64,000 nucleotides of DNA from Gymnodinialimonas sp. 202GB13-11 (GTDB lineage Bacteria > Pseudomonadota > Alphaproteobacteria > Rhodobacterales > Rhodobacteraceae), in assembly GCF_040932485.1 (NCBI RefSeq), contig NZ_JBFRBH010000001.1, positions 806,001 to 870,000 of the forward strand, written 5' to 3'. Of this stretch, positions 35,141-43,726 are shown in pieces. The notes beneath the pieces were generated by a model. The model worked only from the letters and a program-made list of their open reading frames with translations, was not told the DNA's origin and did no database searches. The position numbers were made by a program, and so were the translations under genes. Position 1 is the first letter of the stretch, and every line of letters starts with the position of its first letter.

Positions 35141-36748
35141 ATGAAGCTGCCTTTTGCACTGCGTTCACTCTCTTTGGTTTCTGCCATTGCCTTGATGAGC
35201 GGCGCCGCAATAGCCCAGGACGAGACCGCAGCCGAGCGCGCTGCTGCCGTTGAAGATGCCCTTGCCGCGTTCGAGGCGCTGGCAGCCGGTAACACAACGG
35301 AAGGGGTGGCCCAAACCGATGCGGAAGAAGACAGCGCAGTCGCGGTTGAAGAGGCGCTTTCCGCCTTCGCTGCACTAGCTGCAGAAACGGCCGCTCGTGC
35401 GGAGGAAGAAGCGGCGGAGGCACGGCAGGAGGCTGTCAGTCAGGCGCAGGACGCCTTTGCCGCCTTGGCGGCCGAAACTGCGGCGCGGGCGGAGGAAGAA
35501 TCTGCCGCAGAGAGGGACGCTGCCGTTGGTGCGGCGCAAGATGCGTTTGCGGCTTTGGCCGCAGAAAGTGCCGCGCGTGCAGAAGAAGAGGCGGCGCAGG
35601 AAAGGGCTTCGGCGGTGGAGGCCGCGCAATCCGCCTTTGCTGCAATGGCCGCTGAAGCCGAGGCCGCCGCCTCACGTGAGGCCGCGATTGCCGACGCGCA
35701 AGCTGCATTCGAAGCCCTGGCTGCCGAAAGTGCTGCTCGTGCCGAGGCGCAATTGGCGTTGGAAACCTGTATTTCGGTCGCTGGTGAGCCGTCTGCCGAG
35801 AATTTCCCGACCGAAGAGGCGCAAGCCGCTGCCCTGAATGCCTTGCGTGAGGCCATGCCCGCCTGTCGTGCCGCCGCCGAAGCTTTGCCGGAGGAGGGCG
35901 CACCGTTCTTCCACTTGGCGACGGCCGCGCAAGCATCAGGTCGGCATCGTCGCGCGGTGCCGCTTTATGAGCAGGCTGCCGAAAACGGCGTGATCGCGGC
36001 CCTGACCCGGTTGGGCGACTACCATAATTTTGGCCTCCGCCCCGTGCGTGAGGACGCGGCCCAAGCCGTGGAATACTATCGCAGCGCAGCAGAGGCAGGT
36101 GATCCTGCAGGCACCGCCACGTTGGCCTTCATGTACCGGCTTGGCCGTGGCGTGGATCAAAGCGGAGCGGAATATCTGCGTCTGATGGAGGAGGCGGCAG
36201 CATCGGGATACCCGTTTGCGCAACAAAACCTTGCCGAAACCTACCTCTCCGGCGAAGGCGTCCCGCGTGACGAACTGGAAACTCTCGGGCTTCCAAACGC
36301 GCGTGCGGCGGTTCCGTTGCTGGTCTCGCTTGCCAATGAGGGCAGCGTTGAGGCTGTCCAGTCGCTGATTGAGCTTTACTCAGATGGCGCGGAAGGCGTT
36401 GCGCCTAGCGATTTCCTGCGCGGTGGATGGGTTGAGACGCTGGCAGAAACTGGCGATCCGGTCGGCATTGCCGAACGCGGTTTCCTTTACGAGCAAGGCA
36501 TTGGTCGCGCCGCAAACCCCGAACTTGCCGCAGCCGACTATGTGGCTGCACTGGAAACCGGTGAAGTTGATATCGACACAATGCGCGGCACGATTGACGG
36601 CCAGACCCCACCATGGGACCGCGACACAGCAATTGCGTTTCAGACCATCCTGGCCGAGCGCGGCGTCTACACCATGCGGATCGACGGGGATGTTGGCCCT
36701 GGCACGCGCCGGGCTGCTGACGCGCTGGCAGAAGCCGCTGAGGAATAG
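35141..36748 (+). CDS. Exported 30-residue-repeat helical and Sel1-repeat protein
   Basis: 535 residues from the ATG at 35141. A signal peptide ends near AIAQ-DE. Residues about 68-208 are five tandem copies of an Ala/Glu-rich unit (variants of AQDAFAALAAETAARAEEE), predicted as a long helix or coiled coil. A Sel1-like region follows (about 255-430; YEQAAENGVIAALTRLGDYH, AAEAGDPAGTATLAFMYRLGRG, AAASGYPFAQQNLAETYLSGEG). The C-terminus (IDGDVGPGTRRAADAL) recalls a peptidoglycan-binding motif. It is divergent from the arabinan-type operon, 127 bases away, suggesting an envelope role. Confidence 0.75.
   Translation: MKLPFALRSLSLVSAIALMSGAAIAQDETAAERAAAVEDALAAFEALAAGNTTEGVAQTDAEEDSAVAVEEALSAFAALAAETAARAEEEAAEARQEAVSQAQDAFAALAAETAARAEEESAAERDAAVGAAQDAFAALAAESAARAEEEAAQERASAVEAAQSAFAAMAAEAEAAASREAAIADAQAAFEALAAESAARAEAQLALETCISVAGEPSAENFPTEEAQAAALNALREAMPACRAAAEALPEEGAPFFHLATAAQASGRHRRAVPLYEQAAENGVIAALTRLGDYHNFGLRPVREDAAQAVEYYRSAAEAGDPAGTATLAFMYRLGRGVDQSGAEYLRLMEEAAASGYPFAQQNLAETYLSGEGVPRDELETLGLPNARAAVPLLVSLANEGSVEAVQSLIELYSDGAEGVAPSDFLRGGWVETLAETGDPVGIAERGFLYEQGIGRAANPELAAADYVAALETGEVDIDTMRGTIDGQTPPWDRDTAIAFQTILAERGVYTMRIDGDVGPGTRRAADALAEAAEE
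35342..35764 (+). repeat. Degenerate 90-bp tandem repeat (five units)
   Basis: It encodes the 30-residue Ala/Glu repeat: units start near residues 68, 98, 128, 158 and 183 of the exported protein. Three units are 30 residues and the fourth is about 25. Protein identity between units is higher than DNA identity, so the array is old or under protein-level selection. Confidence 0.8.
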
Positions 36749-36751
36749 CGC

Positions 36752-37324
36752 CTAGCGGTCCATCGCGTGGTATTCCGCGTTCGGCATCATGTCGGACGCG
36801 ATGGCAAAGCGATTGGACATGTTGAAAAAGCCGACAACGTCAGCGAGGTCAAAGATGTCTTGCTGGCTGAGGCCCGCGTCGCGGAGCGCCTGACGGTCGG
36901 GCTCATCAACTTCCCATGGGGCGGTGGTCAGTTTCCACGCGAAATCGAGCATGGCGCGTTGGCGGGGTTCAATCTGGGCGACGCGGTAGTTCATCACCAG
37001 CATCTCACCCAGGTGCGGATCGCCCGACAGATTGCGCACCGCCTGACCGTGCGCCACGAGGCAGTAGAAACAACGGTTGGCGGAGGACACGACCACCGCA
37101 ACCATTTCTCGTTCCAGCTTGGTCAGGCCGGACGGCGCAAGCATCAGCGTGTTGTAGTATTGCGCAAAGGCCCGCAGCTTGTCCTGATTGGCAGAGAAAG
37201 TGCGCAGGACATTGGGGACCATGCCCAGTTTTTCCTGACAAATCTCGAAATACCGCTTCATGTCGTCGTCAAGCGTCTCGGGGTCGGGCAGGTCGTAGAT
37301 CGAGATATGGTCAGGCTGTGGCAT
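36752..37324 (-). CDS. AhpD-like peroxidase-related protein (carboxymuconolactone decarboxylase family)
   Basis: 190 residues. The thiol motif CFYCLVAHG gives Cys85, Cys88 and His92, the AhpD-type redox centre; the upstream block LTKLEREMVAVVVSSANR and the later DFAWKLTTAPWEV are typical of the peroxidase-related subgroup. Probably acts in peroxide or alkylhydroperoxide reduction. It ends four bases from the convergent repeat-protein gene. The AraC gene upstream, 56 bases away, is on the same strand and could be co-transcribed. Confidence 0.9.
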   Translation of the reverse strand: MPQPDHISIYDLPDPETLDDDMKRYFEICQEKLGMVPNVLRTFSANQDKLRAFAQYYNTLMLAPSGLTKLEREMVAVVVSSANRCFYCLVAHGQAVRNLSGDPHLGEMLVMNYRVAQIEPRQRAMLDFAWKLTTAPWEVDEPDRQALRDAGLSQQDIFDLADVVGFFNMSNRFAIASDMMPNAEYHAMDR

Positions 37325-37380
37325 GGCGTCCTCCGGCGTTTTGGAGACCCTGACCGCATCCGCAAAGCCTGTCCAGACGG

Positions 37381-38244
37381 CTAGAATGGCGTATCGGGTA
37401 GTTCCGCTTTTGTGTGGCGCTGCCTGTAGCCGCGTGGCGTGGTGCCGTATTGCTCCCGGAACAGGCGGTGGAAATAGCTCAGGTTCTCAAACCCGCAATC
37501 CTGCGCGATGTTTGCGATGGGGTGGGCGGTTCCTGAAAGGATCATGGCGGCGTGTTGGATGCGGATGCGGTTCACGTATTGCGTCGGGCTCAGGCCAAGA
37601 TGACGCCGCGTTTCACGGCAGACATGGGCCTGTGACCGGCCCGCGGCCTCGATCATCCCCTCAGCCCCGCGCCGAAAAACACGCGGGTCCTGCGCCGCAT
37701 GCGCCGCCTGGATCAGCCAAGCAGGGGCGCGGTCTTGGGCGTGGGCGGTGGCGTCGAGGACGTGGGTCATGATCGAAAGTAGAAAGTGCTCAATCTTCGC
37801 AAGGGACCGGTGCGTCGATTGCAGGGTCAGCATGGCATTCACAGCGCGTTCCCTTTGTGGGCCGTCTAGCCGGATCGACATAGGAAACTCCGTACGCGCC
37901 CAGAAGAACTTGCCGGACATTTCGGCGACGTAACGATCTATCAGATGCGCGGCTGTGTCTTGTCGAAACATCACATTCAGGATGCGCCCGCCTGTTCCCG
38001 GAGCAGCTTGCAGCGCGTGGCGGTCTGAAGGCCGGATGAAAGTGAGTTGCCCGGTTTCAAGCCGCTCTTCCAACCCATTGATCCAGTGAAAGACCTGCCC
38101 CTGTTCAACCAGAAACAGCTCGAAATAGTCGTGGCTATGTTCGATCACCGGGGGCGTCTCGGGCAAATCCTTGCGCACAAAATGATAGGCCTCGCTTACA
38201 GCGAGGTATGTATCAATCTTGAACACCTTCTGGGGCAATCGCAT
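37381..38244 (-). CDS. AraC-family transcriptional regulator
   Basis: 287 residues. An N-terminal cupin-like ligand domain (IEHSHDYFELFLVEQGQVFHWING) is followed by a C-terminal double helix-turn-helix (about 185-280; AAGRSQAHVCRETRRHLGLSPTQYVNRIRIQHA, IANIAQDCGFENLSYFHRLFREQYGTTPRGYR). The cupin head suggests a sugar or related small ligand. Divergent from a PhyH dioxygenase gene and close to the ABC/GH38 operon, so it probably controls that regulon. Confidence 0.93.
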   Translation of the reverse strand: MRLPQKVFKIDTYLAVSEAYHFVRKDLPETPPVIEHSHDYFELFLVEQGQVFHWINGLEERLETGQLTFIRPSDRHALQAAPGTGGRILNVMFRQDTAAHLIDRYVAEMSGKFFWARTEFPMSIRLDGPQRERAVNAMLTLQSTHRSLAKIEHFLLSIMTHVLDATAHAQDRAPAWLIQAAHAAQDPRVFRRGAEGMIEAAGRSQAHVCRETRRHLGLSPTQYVNRIRIQHAAMILSGTAHPIANIAQDCGFENLSYFHRLFREQYGTTPRGYRQRHTKAELPDTPF

Positions 38245-38282
38245 GGTTTTAAGCTGTTTTCTGCACCTGCAACATCATGCAC

Positions 38283-38311
38283 AATATCAAAATGCTACAT
38301 ATTTTTGTCAA
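38283..38311 (-). promoter_or_regulatory. Probable promoter of the AraC gene
   Basis: On the minus strand a perfect -35 TTGACA (38306-38311) and a -10-like GATATT (38283-38288) are separated by 17 bases, about 40 bases upstream of the start codon at 38244. The spacer is AT-rich. Confidence 0.6.
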
Positions 38312-38374
38312 GATCGGGTCTGCCACGACGAAGCCAACTTCGCTTAGCCTTTACCCAACGGGGAGGATGGAAGC

Positions 38375-39211
38375 ATGGCTCATGCGGGCACGTCGCTTGA
38401 CCTGCGCTTCAAACCCGCCGAGGCAGCACGCGCCCGGCGGCTGAGCGCATCGGAGATCGAACACTATAACGCGGAAGGCTTTGTCCAGCCGTTTGACGTG
38501 TTCGGCACCGATGAAATCACGCGCATCCGGGGCTATTTCGATAAGCTAATGTCCGACCTTGGGCCGGATGGCGCCTATGGCATCAACTGCTATCAGGCGC
38601 GCATGGCAGGGATTTGGGATATCGCCACAGATGCGCGTATTCTGGATCTGGTGCAGGACATCATCGGGCCAGACATCATCTGCTGGGCGAGCGCAATTCT
38701 TTCAAAGAAGCCAGACGGTTCGCGGCAAGTGCCTTGGCATCAGGACGCGTCGTTCTGGAAATTATCACCGGCCCGAACCGTCACGGTCTGGCTCGCCATC
38801 GACGATGCGGACGCGGAGAATGCGGCGATGCGGTTTATTCCCGGCACGCATAATCGTGGGGTGATCGAAACGTCGGAAATGGGCGCCGATAGCGTGTTTC
38901 ATAAGGGCATTGCGGACGCCGAGCAGTATGGCGCGCCTTTCGTGAATGCGCTGAAGGCGGGGCAGGCATCGTTGCATGCCGACATGCTGGTGCATGGATC
39001 AGACATAAACCGCTCGAACCGGCGTCGGTGCGGTTTGACGCTGCGCTACTGTAGCCCCGAAAGCCAGATCACGGACCCGGAGTGGGCGCGTGGCGTTGAG
39101 GCGATCATAGCGCGCGGTGCAGACCCGAGCGGGCGTTGGAAACATCATCCGCGGCCTGAGAATGACGATATCCTCGCCACCTCCAGCCCGCATGTTGTGG
39201 GGAACAACTGA
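38375..39211 (+). CDS. Phytanoyl-CoA dioxygenase (PhyH)-family Fe(II)/2-oxoglutarate oxygenase
   Basis: 278 residues. The iron triad is His122/Asp124 in PWHQDASFW and His207 in LVHGSDINRSN, with an Arg further on for 2-oxoglutarate. GGGAGG lies eight bases before the ATG. PhyH proteins hydroxylate a wide range of small molecules, so the substrate is not predictable. It is divergent from the AraC regulator and upstream of the MBL/ABC/GH38 genes; a second PhyH occurs in that operon. Confidence 0.9.
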   Translation: MAHAGTSLDLRFKPAEAARARRLSASEIEHYNAEGFVQPFDVFGTDEITRIRGYFDKLMSDLGPDGAYGINCYQARMAGIWDIATDARILDLVQDIIGPDIICWASAILSKKPDGSRQVPWHQDASFWKLSPARTVTVWLAIDDADAENAAMRFIPGTHNRGVIETSEMGADSVFHKGIADAEQYGAPFVNALKAGQASLHADMLVHGSDINRSNRRRCGLTLRYCSPESQITDPEWARGVEAIIARGADPSGRWKHHPRPENDDILATSSPHVVGNN

Positions 39212-39248
39212 TGTTGAGAATTAGCAATTCGACACACAAACCGGTGCA

Positions 39249-39285
39249 TCTAGAACCGGTCTATTTTCCGTCTAGAACCTGTCTA
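39249..39285. promoter_or_regulatory. Direct and inverted repeat, candidate operator before the MBL/ABC operon
   Basis: TCTAGAACCGGTCTA (39249-39263) recurs as TCTAGAACCTGTCTA (39271-39285), one mismatch, 22 bases apart, two helical turns. Each unit contains an inverted TAGA/TCTA. The pair ends 17 bases before the start codon at 39303, a typical repressor or activator position. Confidence 0.55.
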
Positions 39286-39302
39286 GACGCGGGAGAGACG
39301 GT

Positions 39303-39983
39303 TTGAAGATCACCTGGTTCGGACATGCCGCCTTCAAGCTGACCGACAGCTCGGGCTTTTCGGTCATCACTGATCCGTACACGCCCGACGGCGTCGGTTA
39401 CGCGCCGATCAACGAGAGCGCGGATGTTGTCCTGATCTCGTCCGATGATGACAGCGCCCATTGCCGGGCTGATCTTATCCCGGGAAATCCATTGGTTCTG
39501 AACGCGCTTGATGTGGCGAAGGCGGGTGGCGCGGGGGAGGCCGGTGGCTTGGCGGTCCACGCGATTGAAGCGATGGAATGGGAGCTGCATCCCGAGCACG
39601 ACATTCCCGGACAAAACGGAATGTACCGGTTCGAGATGGACGGGCTGAAGATTGCCCACATGGGCGACGTCGGGAACCCGTTGACCGAGGCGCAGCAAGA
39701 CTTCTTTGCCGATTGTGACGTGCTTCTGGCGCTGGCCGGTGGCTACCTGACGATTGAGCTGCCCGACCTGATGGAGATGATCCACCGGGTGAAGCCCAAG
39801 ATCATCATTCCGATGCACTTCCGCACGCTCACCTACAAGCCCCGCAACACGATGTGGATCGAAAGCTTTCTGGCGAACTTCCGCGATAACCATGTGGATT
39901 TCGCCTCAGCCCATACCATCGACCTGACACCCGCAGATCTGCCCGATCATACGCGCGTTATGGTGATGGATTACGTCCGATAA
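39303..39983 (+). CDS. UlaG/UPF0173-like metallo-beta-lactamase-fold protein with altered metal motif
   Basis: 226 residues. The start is TTG at 39303, five bases after GGGAGAG; the reading MKITWFGHAAFKLTD is the standard opening of this group. The hallmark His-x-His-x-Asp-His motif is replaced by DDDSAH (residues 48-53) in LISSDDDSAHCRADLI, while HMGDVG and PMHF further on are kept. It may use a different metal set or have lost hydrolase activity. First gene of the operon with the binding protein, second PhyH, permeases, ATPase and GH38. Confidence 0.8.
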   Translation: MKITWFGHAAFKLTDSSGFSVITDPYTPDGVGYAPINESADVVLISSDDDSAHCRADLIPGNPLVLNALDVAKAGGAGEAGGLAVHAIEAMEWELHPEHDIPGQNGMYRFEMDGLKIAHMGDVGNPLTEAQQDFFADCDVLLALAGGYLTIELPDLMEMIHRVKPKIIIPMHFRTLTYKPRNTMWIESFLANFRDNHVDFASAHTIDLTPADLPDHTRVMVMDYVR

Positions 39984-40039
39984 ACCAAAGCCCTCCGGGA
40001 CGCCGGGGGGAAATACCAAGACCCTAGGGAGGAAACTTG

Positions 40040-41779
40040 ATGAAGAAGACAACTCAAATGCTGCTTGGCACGGCTGCGATGGCGTTGGCCCTTGCCAGCG
40101 GTGCGCACGCGCAGGATGTGGCGCGCGAAGATACGGTGATCTTCGATCTGGACCGCACGATCAGCGACCCTGAAAACTTCAACTGGATGACGGACGGGTC
40201 CGGCATTCGGCGGATGCACGGCGCGCACCAAACGATGTGGGAGCCGCTGTTCATCCTCAACTACAACACCGGTGAGATGGACCCGTGGCTGGCCTTGGAG
40301 GCGAACTCTGACGAGGATGGCGCTGTCTGGACCATTGCGCTGCGCGAGGGTGTCACGTGGTCGGATGGCGAAGCGTTTGACGCGGACGACGTGGTGTTCA
40401 CCGTCAACATGGCTTTGGAGAATGAGGAACTGACAGCGCGCGAAGTGGCGACGTTGCGCGGGCAGGTGGCCTCGGTCGAGGCGCTGGACAGCCACACGGT
40501 GCAATTCACGTTGAACGCCCCGAACCCGCGTTTCGCGGTTGAGAACTTTGGCGTGCGCATCTTCGGCAGCTTCCTGATCATGCCTGAGCATGTTTGGAGC
40601 GCGGCAGAAGATCCCGCCACCTTCACTTTCTTCCCACCGATTGGCACTGGCCCCTATGAGTACGAGAGCAGCGCCTCGAACCGTGCAATCTGGGACCGCC
40701 GCGAAAGCTGGTGGGGCGCCGAGACCGGCTTCATGGATATGCCTGAGCCCGACCGCGTGATCTTCCTTGAATCGGGCGGTGAGGAAAGCCGCGCGCAGTT
40801 GATGATCGCCGGCGATCTGGATGCCTCGCAAAACGTGTCTGTCGGCACCTTTGAGGCCATTCAGGCCCAGAACCCGGCTGTAATCGCTTGGTACGAGGGC
40901 TATCCCTATGCCGCCGCCGATCCGTGCCCGCGCCAGTTGGAGATCAACACGACCATCGCGCCGTGGGACAACGCCAACATGCGTCGCGCGGTAAACCACA
41001 TCATCGACCGCAGCCAGATCGCCAATATCGCGGTGGAAGGGGCGACCACCCCGAGCCAGACGATGTTTGCGGCCTACGGTTCCATGAGCCCGTTCATCGA
41101 CGCGGTGCTTGAGGCTGGCCATGGCCTGTCTGCTTCGGCGGATGTAGAGGCGGGTCAGGCGCTGATTGAGGCCGAAGGCTGGACCCGCGACGGGGATTAC
41201 TACACCCGCGATGGTGAGACGCTGTCGGTTGAGATCCATGTGAACTCGGCCTCGACCGAGTACACCCGGACCATTGACCTGATCGTCGAACAGCTTCAGC
41301 GGGCGGGCATTGATGCGCGCTCCGTTCCGGTCGAAAACGGCGTGTTCTGGGGTGAGGTCCTGCCGTTCGGCGCCTACGAGATGAGCTATTCGTGGCTGTC
41401 GTGCGGATCGGTGAACGAGCCGTGGGCCTCGATGGGTCGTTACACGGTGGCTGATGTGGTGCCGGTGGGCGAGCGTTCGCCCGGCTTCAACAACACGTCC
41501 CGCTGGACCGGGGAATCGGCTGAGGCCTATTCCGCCATCGTCGACGAGATGGAAGGCATGGCCGTGGGCGACCCCGCGATCCCGGGCATGGTGGCTGAAG
41601 CCTATGGTCATCTGGCTGAAGGCATGCCGTTCATCCCGCTGGTTCAGTCGTTCAAGCTGCTACCCATGAACACGACCTACTGGGAAGGCTGGCCGACCGA
41701 TGCAAACTACTACAACCATCCGTTCCACTGGTGGAACTCGGGCCATCAGATCATTCACAATCTGACGCGCGCCGAGTGA
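40040..41779 (+). CDS. ABC transporter substrate-binding protein, family 5 (Dpp/Opp type)
   Basis: 579 residues from the ATG at 40040 (GGGAGG upstream). A signal peptide ends near GAHAQ. Family 5 (SBP_bac_5) features are MWEPLFILNY, LREGVTWSDGEAFDADDVVFT, a GTGPYEYES strand and AVNHIIDRSQIANIAVEG. It binds a peptide or oligosaccharide-like ligand for the DppB/DppC permeases downstream. The adjacent alpha-mannosidase argues for a mannose-containing ligand. A GC hairpin follows the stop. Confidence 0.93.
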   Translation: MKKTTQMLLGTAAMALALASGAHAQDVAREDTVIFDLDRTISDPENFNWMTDGSGIRRMHGAHQTMWEPLFILNYNTGEMDPWLALEANSDEDGAVWTIALREGVTWSDGEAFDADDVVFTVNMALENEELTAREVATLRGQVASVEALDSHTVQFTLNAPNPRFAVENFGVRIFGSFLIMPEHVWSAAEDPATFTFFPPIGTGPYEYESSASNRAIWDRRESWWGAETGFMDMPEPDRVIFLESGGEESRAQLMIAGDLDASQNVSVGTFEAIQAQNPAVIAWYEGYPYAAADPCPRQLEINTTIAPWDNANMRRAVNHIIDRSQIANIAVEGATTPSQTMFAAYGSMSPFIDAVLEAGHGLSASADVEAGQALIEAEGWTRDGDYYTRDGETLSVEIHVNSASTEYTRTIDLIVEQLQRAGIDARSVPVENGVFWGEVLPFGAYEMSYSWLSCGSVNEPWASMGRYTVADVVPVGERSPGFNNTSRWTGESAEAYSAIVDEMEGMAVGDPAIPGMVAEAYGHLAEGMPFIPLVQSFKLLPMNTTYWEGWPTDANYYNHPFHWWNSGHQIIHNLTRAE

Positions 41780-41790
41780 TTTGGCCAAGG

Positions 41791-41813
41791 GGCGGGGCGT
41801 TTTGCGCCTCGCC
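41791..41813 (+). other. GC-rich hairpin after the binding-protein gene
   Basis: GGCGGGGCG pairs with CGCCTCGCC (one G-T) around TTTTG, with no following T tract. Such hairpins often protect the 3' end of the abundant binding-protein mRNA within a transporter operon. Confidence 0.5.
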
Positions 41814-41877
41814 CACCGGCCCTCAGACGGGGCGTACTCCCTCGCCCCGCCTCACCGAGACACAAAGGTTCAGGCAG

Positions 41878-42645
41878 ATGTCTGACGTTAAGGAATTTTT
41901 CGACGAACACGGGTTCTACCACGCGAGGGGCTTGTTTCAGCCCGACGAAGTGGCCGCGCTGGAGCGCGATTTCGATGGGATTGTGCGGCAGCTGACCGCC
42001 AGCGGCGAGGTCGTGGATGCCACATGGGATGGCGGAGAGACCGACAAGATCGCAGCCAAGGGTGACGTGATCCTGCATACGCATAACGTGCAGAAGTATT
42101 CGCGGACGTGGCTGAACGCCTTTCTCAACCCGCGCTTTCTGGATGTGGCCGAGGCGATTTTGGGCGAGGATATCATCCTGCACCATTCCAAGCTGTTTCA
42201 GAAGCCGTCCGAGAACGGCTCCCCCTTTCCGATGCATCAGGATTGGCCGTATTTCCCGACACTTCAGGACAGCATGATCGCGGGCATTATTCATGTGAGC
42301 GAAGCGACTGATCAGATGGGGTGCCTGCGGGTTTACCCCGGTTCTCACAAGTTGGGGCGGATCGAAGGGGCCAATGGTCGGCAGCAGAACGACGTGCTGG
42401 ACCAGTACCCGATTGCCGACGCCACCCCGGTGGAATGCGCGCCCGGTGATGTGGTGTTTTTCCATTACTTCACGTTGCACGGGTCGATGCCGAACCGGGC
42501 TGACAAGACCCGCAAGACGGTGCTTTGCCAGCTTTACGATGGACGCGACGCGGTCGAGCCCGGCTGCCCGCACCCCGACGAGCGCATGGTTCTGCGCGGC
42601 TGGAACCACACGATTTCCCGCACCGCTGCGGGGCAGGCGGCCTAA
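41878..42645 (+). CDS. Second PhyH-family dioxygenase within the ABC operon
   Basis: 255 residues. The iron site is His120/Asp122 in FPMHQDWPYF and His201 in FTLHGSMPNR, Arg207 nearby being a plausible 2-oxoglutarate anchor. It differs substantially from the PhyH at 38375, so it is not a recent duplicate. It lies between the binding-protein and permease genes, implying that the imported compound or a product is hydroxylated. Confidence 0.9.
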   Translation: MSDVKEFFDEHGFYHARGLFQPDEVAALERDFDGIVRQLTASGEVVDATWDGGETDKIAAKGDVILHTHNVQKYSRTWLNAFLNPRFLDVAEAILGEDIILHHSKLFQKPSENGSPFPMHQDWPYFPTLQDSMIAGIIHVSEATDQMGCLRVYPGSHKLGRIEGANGRQQNDVLDQYPIADATPVECAPGDVVFFHYFTLHGSMPNRADKTRKTVLCQLYDGRDAVEPGCPHPDERMVLRGWNHTISRTAAGQAA

Positions 42646-42663
42646 CGGCGCCGGGACATATTC

Positions 42664-42690
42664 GGGGACGGCCCGGCAAGAGGCCGCCCC
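42664..42690 (+). other. Intra-operon hairpin before dppB-like gene
   Basis: GGGG plus CGGCC pairs with GGCCG plus CCCC with one bulged A and an 8-base loop. There is no T tract. It is probably an RNA-processing or stability element between the PhyH and permease genes. Confidence 0.4.
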
Positions 42691-42714
42691 ATTAACCAAA
42701 CGGGAGGAAAGCGC

Positions 42715-43722
42715 ATGGCGACGGGACTGGCACGGTATCTGTTGAACCGCGTCTTCACGCTGTTTCTGACGGTGTTCATTGCCGCCACGCTGATCTGGAT
42801 CATCCCGCGGCTTTCGCCGGTGAACCCGATTGACGCAATGCTGGGGCGCATGGCTTCGGGCGGCGGGACGATCGAAAATTCGGGCGCGATCATGGAGCAG
42901 TTGATGGAGCGCTTCGGCTTCAACGATCCATGGTACGTGCAGTACTGGCTTTATATCAAGAACACGCTGACCTTCGATTTCGGCCTGTCCACCAACTCCT
43001 TCCCGACACCAGTGGCGCAGATGATCGGCGATGCGCTGCCGTGGACCATTGGCCTGATGATGGTGGCGCTGATCATTACCTTCATCATCGGCAATCTGTT
43101 GGGCGCTTTGATGGTCTGGGAACACACGCCGCGCCCGTGGAAAGCGGTGATCCCCGCGATGATGGTCTTCACCTCCATGCCGCCGATCCTGTCGGGGCTG
43201 CTGTTGATGTACATCTTCTCCAGCACCTTGCCGTGGTTCCCGTTGAATGGGGCATATGGCATCCGGGTGGAGCCGGAATGGAGCCTGTCGTTCATCGGGT
43301 CGGTCATCCACCACGGCGTCTTGCCGGCCATGTCTATCGTTGTCGTAACGTTCGGGTTTTGGGCACTTGGCATGCGCGGTCTGATGATCACGGTGCAGGG
43401 CGAGGATTACACGGTTCTGGCCAAGGCCAAGGGCCTGAAAAAGCGCTACATTCTGTACAAATACATGATCCGCAATGCGATCCTGCCGCAGATCACGGCC
43501 TTCGCTCTGAAGATCGGGATGCTGGTGGCGGGGCAGGTTCTGGTGGAGCGTATCTTTGCCTATCCGGGGATGGGCAAGCTGCTCTACGACGCGATCCTCA
43601 CGCAGGATTACCCGGTCATACAAGGGGTCAGCTTCGTCATTATCCTGATGACGGCCTTGGCGGTGTTCCTTGTCGATTTGCTTTACCCGCTGATCGATCC
43701 ACGCATTCGGTTGGGAGGGTAA
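42715..43722 (+). CDS. ABC transporter permease, DppB type
   Basis: 335 residues, BPD_transp_1 fold with six helices. It opens with LARYLLNRVFTLFLTVFIAATLIWIIPRLSPVNPID and ends with GQVLVERIFAYPGMGKLLYDAIL, the DppB EAA-loop region. GGGAGG lies upstream of the ATG. Pairs with the DppC-type gene that follows after 4 bases. Confidence 0.93.
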   Translation: MATGLARYLLNRVFTLFLTVFIAATLIWIIPRLSPVNPIDAMLGRMASGGGTIENSGAIMEQLMERFGFNDPWYVQYWLYIKNTLTFDFGLSTNSFPTPVAQMIGDALPWTIGLMMVALIITFIIGNLLGALMVWEHTPRPWKAVIPAMMVFTSMPPILSGLLLMYIFSSTLPWFPLNGAYGIRVEPEWSLSFIGSVIHHGVLPAMSIVVVTFGFWALGMRGLMITVQGEDYTVLAKAKGLKKRYILYKYMIRNAILPQITAFALKIGMLVAGQVLVERIFAYPGMGKLLYDAILTQDYPVIQGVSFVIILMTALAVFLVDLLYPLIDPRIRLGG

Positions 43723-43726
43723 AGAG

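Noticed and set aside
35342-35764. Tandem repeat considered as a CRISPR array
   Set aside because: Units are contiguous, in frame and encode a helical repeat; there are no unique spacers.
39971-41611. 546-codon minus-strand open frame opposite the binding-protein gene
   Set aside because: Composition is His/Arg-rich and it mirrors a gene with a signal peptide and family blocks.
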